From assembly GCA_050742975.1 (NCBI GenBank), contig JBOGDQ010000185.1:1-21419 (forward strand): DNA of 21,419 bases, given 5' to 3'. The notes beneath the pieces were generated by a model. It saw only the letters and a list, made by a program, of their open reading frames with translations, did no database searches and had not been told where the DNA came from. This document shows positions 6,749 to 14,501 of this stretch, in pieces (within the stretch, counting starts at the first letter, position 1; each line of letters begins with the position of its first letter). Both the position numbers and the translations under genes were made by a program. Source of the DNA: JBDTGE01 sp050742975 (GTDB lineage: Bacteria; Actinomycetota; Actinomycetes; Mycobacteriales; Jatrophihabitantaceae).

Positions 6749-9298
6749 CTACGCGACGGCGACGACGCCCAGTTCCGCGGGGCCGGCCAGCGCGTCGTTG
6801 CTCGGGAGCACCCGCACCGTGTAGCCGAAGGACCCTGTGCGCCCGAGCGGGATCTGGCCCTCGAACCAGAGCGTCCCGTCGTTCGACTCCACCTGCTTGA
6901 GCGCGACCGCAGTGACGTCGCTGAGCACGTCGTCGGTGTCGGCCGCACCGTAGACGGCCTGCACGTCGACGTCATCGGCGCAGAGCCCGTTGAGCGCGAC
7001 CTCTGCCCGCAGGTTCAGCGACCCGCCGAGTTCCGCGTCACCCGCCAGCTGCGAGTCGACGTACAGCACCGAGACGCCCGGCCAGGCATCGAGCACCCGC
7101 GCGCGCCACTGCGCCAGCGACCTGGCCTCGGCGAAATCCTTCGCCGTCATCCGGCGCGAGGACACCGCGGCCGGCGCGTACAGCCGCTGCACGTAATCGG
7201 TGACCATCCGGCTCGCCAGCACCTTCGGGCCGAGGGTCTTGAGCGTGTGCCGCACCATCTGCACCCACCGAGCGGGGATCCCGGCACTGTCGCGGTCGTA
7301 GAACCGCGGCGCCACGCTGTTGGCGATCAGGTCGTACAGCGCCGTCGCCTCGATGTCGTCGCGGCGGTCGGGGTCGGCAACGCCGTCGGCGGTCGGGATC
7401 GCCCAGCCGTTCTCGCCGTCGAACCACTCGTCCCACCAGCCGTCGCGGATGGACAGGTTCAGCCCACCGTTCAGCGCCGACTTCATGCCCGACGTGCCGC
7501 ACGCCTCCAGCGGACGCAGCGGGTTGTTCAGCCAGACGTCCACGCCGGAGTACAGGTAGCGGGCCATCCCGATGTCGTAGTCGGGCAGGAACGCGATGCG
7601 GTGCCGCACGTCGGCCGCGTCGGCGAACTTCACCATCTGCGCGATCAGCTGCTTGCCCCCGTCGTCGGCCGGGTGGCTCTTGCCGGCGATGACGATCTGC
7701 ACCGGACGCTGCGGGTCGAGCAGCAGCGCGCGCAGCCGATCCGGATCGCGCAGCATCAGCGTCAGCCGCTTGTACGAGGGCACCCGGCGGGCGAATCCGA
7801 TCGTCAGGACGTTCGGGTCGAACACCGAGGCGGTCCAGCCCAGCTCGGCCTCGCTCATCCCGCGAACCAGCGCGGAGTTGCGCACGCGCCGACGCACCTC
7901 GCCGACCAGGCGCTCGCGAAGCTCGTTGCGGACCCGCCACAGCTCGCCGTCCCCGACCAGGTCGGCGGCCCGCCAGCCGTTGCCGTCCGCCATCGCCGCG
8001 CTGCCGACCTCGCGCTCGGCCACGTCGAGGATCTCGCGGGCCATCCACGTCGGGTCGTGCACGCCGTTGGTGATCGAGGTGATCGGCACCTCGGCGTGGT
8101 CGAAGCCCGGCCAGAGGTCGGCGAACATCTCGCGGCTGACCTCGCCGTGCAGCCGCGACACCCCGTTCGCGCGCTGCCCGAGCCGCAGCCCCATGTGCGC
8201 CATGTTGAAGATCGTCGGGTCCTCCTCCGCACCGAGAGCCAGGATCCGCTCGGCCGGTAGCCCGGGCAGGCCGGACAGGTGCGCGGCGACCAGGTCGCGG
8301 GGGAACCGGTCGATGCCGGCCGGCACGGGCGTGTGCGTGGTGAACACGGTCCCGGCACGCACCGCCTGCAGCGCCTCGTCGAAGCTGAGCCGGTAGCCGT
8401 CGACGAGCTCGCGGATGCGCTCGATGCCGAGGAAGCCGGCGTGGCCCTCGTTGGTGTGGAACACCTGGGGTGCAGCGGCGCCGGTCACCTTGCAGTAGGC
8501 GCGGATCGCCCGGACACCGCCCACGCCCAGCAGCAGCTCCTGTTCCAGCCGGTGCTCGGCGCCGCCTCCGTACAGCCGGTCGGTCACCTGCCGGGCGGCG
8601 TTGTCGTTCTCCTCGATGTCGCTGTCGAGCAGCAGCAGCGGGACGCGACCCACCTTGGCGACCCAGATCTGCGCGTGCAGCGTGCGCCCCTCGGGCAGCG
8701 CCAGCGCGACCCGGGCGGGCGAGCCGTCGGCGCCGTGCAGCGCCTGGATCGGCAGGCCCTGCGGGTCGAGCGGCGGGTAGTGCTCGAGCTGCCAGCCGTC
8801 GCTGGACAGCGACTGGCGGAAGTAGCCGGAGCCGTACAGCAGTCCCACGCCGATGATGGGGACGCCGAGGTCGCTGGCCGCCTTGAGGTGGTCGCCGGCC
8901 AGGATGCCCAGGCCGCCGGAGTACTGCGGCAGAACCTCGGTGATGCCGAACTCGGGCGAGAAGTACCCGATGCTCTCGGGCAGATCGACTCCGGCCGCCT
9001 GCTGCTCCTGGTACCAGCGCGGCTGGGACAGGTAGTCGGTGAGATCGTCGTGGACGTCCTCGAGGCGGCGCAGGAACCGGCGTTCCCTGGCCAGCTGGTT
9101 GAGCCGCTCGGCGCTCACCTCGCCCAGCATCCGGCCGGGGTCGTGGCCGCTCTGCGCCCAGCGCTCGGGATCCACCGATTCGAGCAGGTCGATCGAGTCC
9201 GGATGCCATGACCAGCGCAGGTTCTCGACGATTTCGCCGAGTTTGGCCAGTTCTGCGGGGAACGCGGCGCGGACAGTGAGCCGTCGCAATGCCTTCAC
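6749..9298 (-). CDS. glgP: Glycogen/maltodextrin phosphorylase (alpha-glucan phosphorylase, GT35)
   Basis: The enzyme releases glucose-1-phosphate from the non-reducing ends of alpha-1,4-glucans using phosphate and pyridoxal phosphate. From the GTG at 9298 it is 849 residues, close to mycobacterial GlgP. An N-terminal DUF3417-type region with NLRWSW (26-31) is followed by the phosphorylase domain. The PLP site GTSGMKSALNGG contains the Schiff-base Lys606, and VFHTNEGHAGF, TVFTTHTPVPAGIDRF and RRVPSYKRLTL also fit this short GlgP class. Two starts compete. GTG at 9307 has GGAGG (9319-9315) with a 7-base spacer. GTG at 9298 gives the conserved N-terminus MKALRRLTVR and lies seven bases after a TAGCGT box. 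I use 9298 from conservation. It is divergent from glgE, so glucan breakdown and synthesis share one promoter region. Confidence 0.93.
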   Translation of the reverse strand: MKALRRLTVRAAFPAELAKLGEIVENLRWSWHPDSIDLLESVDPERWAQSGHDPGRMLGEVSAERLNQLARERRFLRRLEDVHDDLTDYLSQPRWYQEQQAAGVDLPESIGYFSPEFGITEVLPQYSGGLGILAGDHLKAASDLGVPIIGVGLLYGSGYFRQSLSSDGWQLEHYPPLDPQGLPIQALHGADGSPARVALALPEGRTLHAQIWVAKVGRVPLLLLDSDIEENDNAARQVTDRLYGGGAEHRLEQELLLGVGGVRAIRAYCKVTGAAAPQVFHTNEGHAGFLGIERIRELVDGYRLSFDEALQAVRAGTVFTTHTPVPAGIDRFPRDLVAAHLSGLPGLPAERILALGAEEDPTIFNMAHMGLRLGQRANGVSRLHGEVSREMFADLWPGFDHAEVPITSITNGVHDPTWMAREILDVAEREVGSAAMADGNGWRAADLVGDGELWRVRNELRERLVGEVRRRVRNSALVRGMSEAELGWTASVFDPNVLTIGFARRVPSYKRLTLMLRDPDRLRALLLDPQRPVQIVIAGKSHPADDGGKQLIAQMVKFADAADVRHRIAFLPDYDIGMARYLYSGVDVWLNNPLRPLEACGTSGMKSALNGGLNLSIRDGWWDEWFDGENGWAIPTADGVADPDRRDDIEATALYDLIANSVAPRFYDRDSAGIPARWVQMVRHTLKTLGPKVLASRMVTDYVQRLYAPAAVSSRRMTAKDFAEARSLAQWRARVLDAWPGVSVLYVDSQLAGDAELGGSLNLRAEVALNGLCADDVDVQAVYGAADTDDVLSDVTAVALKQVESNDGTLWFEGQIPLGRTGSFGYTVRVLPSNDALAGPAELGVVAVA

Positions 9299-9305
9299 GC
9301 CGCGC

Positions 9306-9311
9306 ACGCTA
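9306..9311 (-). promoter_or_regulatory. Probable -10 box for glgP
   Basis: On the minus strand TAGCGT (9311 to 9306) is seven bases before the GTG at 9298, the same spacing seen at metF and idsA2. If used, the GGAGG at 9319-9315 would lie upstream of the transcript start and could not serve as a ribosome binding site. A longer transcript from an unseen promoter would instead use that GGAGG with GTG 9307. No clear -35 box was found. Confidence 0.4.
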
Positions 9312-9326
9312 GCACCTCCGGAAAGG

Positions 9327-9356
9327 CTTACAGCTCAGGGCCCGCCTCGGTACGGT
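9327..9356 (+). promoter_or_regulatory. Probable promoter of the glgE operon (leaderless)
   Basis: TACGGT at 9351-9356 matches TANNNT and ends six bases before the glgE ATG at 9363. CTTACA at 9327-9332 matches four of six bases of TTGACA with an 18-base spacer. No Shine-Dalgarno sequence precedes the ATG. The region is shared with the divergent glgP promoter. Confidence 0.5.
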
Positions 9357-9362
9357 GGGTGC

Positions 9363-11357
9363 ATGGTTGGACGATTCGGACTGGCCGAGGTCTCCCCGAC
9401 GGTCGGCTCGACGGCCACGCCGGAGTTCTCGGCGCGCGCGGTCGTGGGTGAGCCCGTCCCCGTCTCGGCGGTGGTGTTCGGCGAGGGTCACGACGCCGTC
9501 GCCGCGAGCGTGGTGCTGCGCGACCCGACCGGCCGCAAGATCGCGACGCAGCGGATGACGCCCGGGACGCCCGGCACCGACCGCTGGCACGCGAGCGTGC
9601 GCGCCGACCAGCCTGGCCTGTGGAGCTTCGCCGTCGAGGCGTGGAGCGACCCGATGGCCACCTGGCAGCACGCCGTCACCGCCAAGATCGACGCCGGCCA
9701 GGGCGGCGAGGACCTGGCCAACGACCTCGAGTCCGGGGCCCGGTTGTTCGAGCGCGTCGCCAAGTTGCTGCCGAAGGCCGAACGCCCACGCGCGATCGCG
9801 GCCGCCCGGGCACTGCGCGACAGCACCCTGGACGTCTCGCACCGCGTCGCGCCGGCCCTCGACGACTACCTGCGGGCGCTCGTCCATGCGACGCCGGTCC
9901 GCGAGTACGTCACCGCCTCGCCGCGCTACCCGTTGTGGGTCGACCGGCCGCGCGCGCTGTTCGGCTCCTGGTACGAGTTCTTCCCGCGCTCGATCGGTGC
10001 CGAGTTCGCCGGTGACCCGGTTGCTCCGGCCCGGCCGGCACGCCACGGCACGTTGAAGGACGCCACCGAGCACCTGGACTACGTCGCCTCGCTCGGCTTC
10101 GACGTCGTGTACCTGCCGCCCATCCACCCGATCGGCGAGGTGAACCGCAAGGGCCCGAACAACACCCTCGTCGCGGCGTCGTGGGACGTCGGCTCGCCGT
10201 GGGCGATCGGCTCGCGCGACGGCGGTCACGACGCGATCCATCCGGCGCTCGGGACGATGGCCGACTTCACCGCGCTAGTCCGCCGGGCCCACGAGCTGGA
10301 CCTGGAGGTGGCACTGGACTTCGCCCTGCAGGCGGCGCCGGACCACCCGTGGGTCACCTCGCACCCGGAGTGGTTCACCACCAAGCCGGACGGGACGATC
10401 GCGTACGCCGAGAACCCGCCGAAGAAGTACCAGGACATCTACCCGCTCAACTTCGACAACGACCCGCGCGGGCTCTACGCCGAGTGCCTGCGCGTCCTGC
10501 GGCACTGGATCGCGGCCGGCGTCACGATCTTCCGCGTCGACAACCCGCACACGAAACCGTTGAACTTCTGGCAGTGGCTGATCGCCGAGGTGAGGAAGAC
10601 CGACCCGCAGATCCTGTTCCTGGCCGAGGCGTTCACCCGCCCGGCGATGATGCACGAGCTAGCCAAGATCGGCTTCCACCAGAGCTATACCTACTTCACC
10701 TGGCGCACCAGCAAGGACGAGCTGGAGGAGTACGCGCAGCAGCTCGTCGAGTCGGCGCACTACATGCGGCCGAACTTCTTCGTGAACACGCCGGACATCC
10801 TGCACGACTACCTCGTCCATGGCGGTCCCGCCGCGTTCGCGATCCGCGCCGTCCTCGCGTCGATGCTGTCGCCGACGTGGGGCGTCTACTCCGGCTACGA
10901 GCTGTACGAGCACCTGAACGCGCGGCCGGGCAGCGAGGAGTACCTGGACTCGGAGAAGTACCAGCTGCGGCCGCGCGAGTTCGCCGCCGCAGTCGCCGAC
11001 GGACGCTCGCTGGCACCGTTCATCGCCACGCTGAACCGCATCCGTCGCGAGCACCCCGCGCTGCAGCAGCTGCGCAACCTCGTCATCCACCGGTGCGACA
11101 GCCCGGACGTCGTCGTGTTCAGCAAGCGCGATGCGGCGACCGGTGACACCGTGCTCGTCGTGTGCACCGTGAACCCGCACGAGTGGCGCGAGTCCACCGT
11201 CTCGCTCGACCTGGCCGCGCTCGGCATGTCCTGGGACTCCGGGTTCACCGTCCGCGACCTGCTCACCGGCGCCGAGTACGAATGGGGCGAGCGCAATTAC
11301 GTGCGCCTGGACCCGCACACCCAGCCGGCGCACGTGTTCACCGTCCACCCGCACTGA
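9363..11357 (+). CDS. glgE: Alpha-1,4-glucan:maltose-1-phosphate maltosyltransferase GlgE (GH13_3)
   Basis: GlgE adds maltosyl units from alpha-maltose-1-phosphate to the non-reducing end of alpha-1,4-glucan in the cytosol. The 664-residue length fits characterised actinobacterial enzymes. An N-terminal beta-sandwich and helical region (about 1-200) precedes the GH13 barrel; WVDRPRALFGSWYEFFPRS (about 197-215) is characteristic. Catalytic residues are in place: nucleophile Asp393 in FRVDNPH, general acid Glu422 in LAEAF, and Asp478 in NTPDIL, within a residue or two of S. coelicolor GlgE numbering. The NPPKKYQDIYPLNFDND segment, typical of the maltose-1-phosphate site, is present. ATG 9363 follows a -10-like box with no ribosome binding site; a longer in-frame upstream extension overlaps glgP antisense and is rejected. 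It is the first gene of the glgE-treS-mak-glgB operon; treS follows after 22 bases. Confidence 0.95.
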   Translation: MVGRFGLAEVSPTVGSTATPEFSARAVVGEPVPVSAVVFGEGHDAVAASVVLRDPTGRKIATQRMTPGTPGTDRWHASVRADQPGLWSFAVEAWSDPMATWQHAVTAKIDAGQGGEDLANDLESGARLFERVAKLLPKAERPRAIAAARALRDSTLDVSHRVAPALDDYLRALVHATPVREYVTASPRYPLWVDRPRALFGSWYEFFPRSIGAEFAGDPVAPARPARHGTLKDATEHLDYVASLGFDVVYLPPIHPIGEVNRKGPNNTLVAASWDVGSPWAIGSRDGGHDAIHPALGTMADFTALVRRAHELDLEVALDFALQAAPDHPWVTSHPEWFTTKPDGTIAYAENPPKKYQDIYPLNFDNDPRGLYAECLRVLRHWIAAGVTIFRVDNPHTKPLNFWQWLIAEVRKTDPQILFLAEAFTRPAMMHELAKIGFHQSYTYFTWRTSKDELEEYAQQLVESAHYMRPNFFVNTPDILHDYLVHGGPAAFAIRAVLASMLSPTWGVYSGYELYEHLNARPGSEEYLDSEKYQLRPREFAAAVADGRSLAPFIATLNRIRREHPALQQLRNLVIHRCDSPDVVVFSKRDAATGDTVLVVCTVNPHEWRESTVSLDLAALGMSWDSGFTVRDLLTGAEYEWGERNYVRLDPHTQPAHVFTVHPH

Positions 11358-11379
11358 CGACTCCCGCTAGGAAGCCCTT

Positions 11380-13110
11380 GTGACCGAAACGTCCCAGCTG
11401 CAGCCGGATCCGGGCTGGTTCAAGCGCGCCGTGTTCTACGAGGTCCTGGTACGCGGCTTCTCCGACTCCGACGGGAACGGGACCGGCGACCTGCGCGGCC
11501 TGACCAACCGGCTCGACTACCTGCGCTGGCTCGGCATCGACTGCCTCTGGCTGCCGCCGTTCTTCTCCTCACCGCTGCGCGACGGCGGCTACGACGTCAG
11601 CGACTACACCGGCGTGCTTCCCGAATTCGGCACGATCGAGGACTTCCAGTACTTCCTCGACTCGGCGCACGCGCGCGGTATCCGGGTGATCATCGACTTC
11701 GTCATGAACCACACGTCCGACCAGCACCAGTGGTTCCAGGAGTCACGCAGCAACCCCGACGGCCCGTACGGGGACTTCTATATCTGGAACGACGACGACA
11801 CCCGGTACCCGGACGCGCGGATCATCTTCGTCGACACCGAGCCGTCCAACTGGACGTTCGACCCGGTGCGCAAGCAGTACTACTGGCACCGATTCTTCAG
11901 CCACCAGCCGGACCTGAACTTCGACTCCGCCGGCGTGCAGGAGGCGATCCTGGACGCGCTGCGGTTCTGGCTGGACATCGGCATCGACGGCTTCCGGCTG
12001 GACGCCGTCCCGTACCTGTACGTCCGCGACGGCACCACCGGCGAGAACCTGCCGGAGACACACGAGTTCCTGCGCCGCGTGCGCAAGGAGGTCGACCGCG
12101 ACTACCCGGACCGCGTCCTGCTGTGCGAGGCGAACCAGTGGCCGGCCGACGTCGTGCCGTACTTCGGCGATCCGTCCGTCGGCGGCGACGAGTGCCACAT
12201 GGCGTTCCACTTCCCGGTGATGCCCCGCATCTTCATGGCCGTGCGCCGCGAGTCGCGCTACCCGATCTCGGAGATCATGGCGCAGACTCCGGCGATCCCG
12301 GAGAACTGCCAGTGGGGCATCTTCCTGCGCAACCACGACGAGCTGACCCTGGAGATGGTCACCGACGACGAGCGCGACTACATGTGGCACGAGTACGCGA
12401 AAGACCCGCGGATGAAGGCGAACATCGGCATCCGCCGCCGGCTGGCGCCGCTGCTGGAGAACGACACCAACCAGATCGAGCTGTTCACCGCGCTGCTGCT
12501 GTCGCTGCCCGGCTCGCCGGTCCTCTACTACGGCGACGAGATCGGCATGGGGGACAACATCTGGCTCGGCGACCGTGACGGCGTCCGCACGCCGATGCAG
12601 TGGACGCCGGACCGCAACGCCGGGTTCTCCACCTGCGACCCGGGGCAGCTGTACCTGCCGGTGAACATGGACTCGCTCTACGGCTACCAGGTCACCAACG
12701 TCGAGTCCCAGACGCGCAACACGTCCTCGATGCTGCACTGGACGCGCCGGATGATCCAGCTGCGCAAGGCCAATCCCGCGTTCGGTCTTGGTTCGTTCAC
12801 GGACATCGGGGGTAGTAACCCTTCGGTGCTGAGTTTCGTGCGTGAGTTCGGCGACGACATCGTGCTGTGCGTCAACAACCTGTCCCGGTTCGCGCAGCCG
12901 GTCGAGCTGGACCTGCGGGCCTGGGAGGGCGTCGAGCCGATCGAGCTGATCGGCGGCGCGCACTTCCCGGCGATCGGCGAGCTGCCGTACCTGCTGACCC
13001 TCGCCGGGCACGGCTTCTACTGGCTGCGCATCCCGCGCAACCCGGCTGCGGCCGGGCCCACCGAGTCGGGTTCGCTGGAGAACCTGACCGACGAGGAGGT
13101 GCTGGGATGA
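11380..13110 (+). CDS. treS: Trehalose synthase (maltose alpha-D-glucosyltransferase), GH13_16
   Basis: TreS interconverts trehalose and maltose; in the GlgE pathway it supplies maltose to maltokinase. The 576-residue protein covers the barrel and C-terminal beta domain and has no fused maltokinase domain. Catalytic residues are Asp208 (GFRLDAVPY), Glu250 (LLCEANQWP) and Asp320 (FLRNHDELTLEM); their spacing (42 and 112 residues) equals that in mycobacterial TreS. KRAVFYEVLVRGFSDSDGNG near the N-terminus and the IDFVMNHTSDQHQWF region also fit. GTG at 11380 has AGGAAG (11369-11374) five bases upstream. The stop overlaps the mak start as ATGA. One stretch, about 12769-12846, has many T-ending codons unlike the rest of the gene. 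Confidence 0.95.
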   Translation: MTETSQLQPDPGWFKRAVFYEVLVRGFSDSDGNGTGDLRGLTNRLDYLRWLGIDCLWLPPFFSSPLRDGGYDVSDYTGVLPEFGTIEDFQYFLDSAHARGIRVIIDFVMNHTSDQHQWFQESRSNPDGPYGDFYIWNDDDTRYPDARIIFVDTEPSNWTFDPVRKQYYWHRFFSHQPDLNFDSAGVQEAILDALRFWLDIGIDGFRLDAVPYLYVRDGTTGENLPETHEFLRRVRKEVDRDYPDRVLLCEANQWPADVVPYFGDPSVGGDECHMAFHFPVMPRIFMAVRRESRYPISEIMAQTPAIPENCQWGIFLRNHDELTLEMVTDDERDYMWHEYAKDPRMKANIGIRRRLAPLLENDTNQIELFTALLLSLPGSPVLYYGDEIGMGDNIWLGDRDGVRTPMQWTPDRNAGFSTCDPGQLYLPVNMDSLYGYQVTNVESQTRNTSSMLHWTRRMIQLRKANPAFGLGSFTDIGGSNPSVLSFVREFGDDIVLCVNNLSRFAQPVELDLRAWEGVEPIELIGGAHFPAIGELPYLLTLAGHGFYWLRIPRNPAAAGPTESGSLENLTDEEVLG

Positions 13111-14501
13111 GCTCCACCCGCGAGCAACTCAGGCCGCTGATCGAGGGCTGGTTGCCCACCCAGCGCTGGTTCGCCGGCAAGGGCCGCGACGCGACGATCG
13201 ACGTCGCGCCGCTGGCCGTCATGGGCACCACGTCCGAAGCGTCTCCGGAGGTGACGGTCTGGACCGCCCACGTCGACTACGACGACGGCACGTTCGAGCT
13301 CTACCAGCTGCCCCTCATCGAGCGGGACGCGCCGGAGAGCGGTCTGGAGCACGTCCTGGTCGGCTCGTACGAGACCGACGGCCGGGCGACCTGGGTCTAC
13401 GACGCGTTGCACGACAAGGACGTCACCCAGCCCTGGCTGACCAACATCCGCGACGAGTCGAAGGCTGACGCGTTGACCTTCACCCGGTACGCCGGCGTCG
13501 AGGACATCCCGGTCGACGAGCCCAGCCTCGTGCTCACCGCCGAGCAGTCGAACACCTCGCTGATGTACTCCGACCGCGCGATCCTCAAGGTGTTCCGGCG
13601 GCTGCAGCCGGGCGTCAACCCCGACATCGAGGTTCACGCCGCGCTCAGCGGGCGGGGCGCGCGGCACGTGGCGCGGCTGCTCGGTTCGGTGTCGGCCGAG
13701 TTCGGCGGCGACACGTACGAGCTGGCGATGCTGCAGGAGTTCATGACCACCGCGACGGACGGTTGGGAGCTGGCCAAGACGAGCGTCCTGGACCTGATGG
13801 CCGAGGGTGACCTGCACGCGGACGAGGCCGGTGGCGACTTTGCCGGCGAGTCGTACCGGCTGGGCATGTCCGTGGCCGAGGTGCACGCCGACCTCGCCGC
13901 GGCGTTCGGGACGTCCACGATCGGGCCGGACGAGGTGCACCAGCGGGCCGTGGCCATGCACGCGCGGCTGGACCACGCCGCCTCGGTGGTCCCCGACATC
14001 GCGGAGCTGGCCGGCGGCCTCCACGGGCTCTTCGACGCATTCGGCGAACTCACCGACGAGCTGACCGTGCAGCGCATCCACGGAGATCTGCACCTGGGGC
14101 AGGCGTTGCGGACGGTCACCCGCTGGGTCGTCATCGACTTCGAGGGCGAGCCGATGGCCGACCTCGACGCCCGCCGCCGCCCCGACTCGCCCCTGCGGGA
14201 TATCGCCGGGATGCTCCGCTCGTTCGAGTACGCCGGGCATCATCGCCTTATCGAGACGGGGTATCAGTCCCAGCTGGCCTACCGCGCCGGTGAGTGGGCG
14301 CAGCGCAACCGTGACGCGTTCTGCGAGGGCTACGGTCACAGGGCCGGCGGCGACCCGCGCGAGCAGGCCGTCGCACTGCGCGCATTCGAGGCCGACAAGG
14401 CCGTCTACGAAGCGATGTACGAGTCGCGGCACCGGCCGAACTGGCTGCCGATCCCGCTCGCCTCGCTGGCCCGGCTGGCCGAGGGCGAGGCGGTGGCGTG
14501 A
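13107..14501 (+). CDS. mak: Maltokinase (Mak/Pep2)
   Basis: Maltokinase phosphorylates maltose with ATP to give alpha-maltose-1-phosphate, the GlgE donor. The 464-residue protein has the N-terminal cap domain starting LRPLIEGWLPTQRWFAGKG (about 8-26), a family hallmark, and an aminoglycoside-phosphotransferase-like kinase core. Lys161 (ILKVFRRL) probably contacts ATP; the Brenner motif is IHGDLHLGQ with Asp327 as catalytic base; the metal-binding motif is IDFEGEP with Asp344; and the end carries the family's AMYESRHRPNWLPIPL. The ATG overlaps the treS stop and is preceded by GAGGAGG inside treS. The stop overlaps the glgB start as GTGA. Such tight coupling suggests near-equal synthesis of TreS, Mak and GlgB. 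Confidence 0.94.
   Translation: MSSTREQLRPLIEGWLPTQRWFAGKGRDATIDVAPLAVMGTTSEASPEVTVWTAHVDYDDGTFELYQLPLIERDAPESGLEHVLVGSYETDGRATWVYDALHDKDVTQPWLTNIRDESKADALTFTRYAGVEDIPVDEPSLVLTAEQSNTSLMYSDRAILKVFRRLQPGVNPDIEVHAALSGRGARHVARLLGSVSAEFGGDTYELAMLQEFMTTATDGWELAKTSVLDLMAEGDLHADEAGGDFAGESYRLGMSVAEVHADLAAAFGTSTIGPDEVHQRAVAMHARLDHAASVVPDIAELAGGLHGLFDAFGELTDELTVQRIHGDLHLGQALRTVTRWVVIDFEGEPMADLDARRRPDSPLRDIAGMLRSFEYAGHHRLIETGYQSQLAYRAGEWAQRNRDAFCEGYGHRAGGDPREQAVALRAFEADKAVYEAMYESRHRPNWLPIPLASLARLAEGEAVA

Noticed and set aside
7247..9211. Long open frames on the plus strand opposite glgP
   Set aside because: They mirror the codon structure of glgP, have no ribosome binding sites and no recognisable domains.
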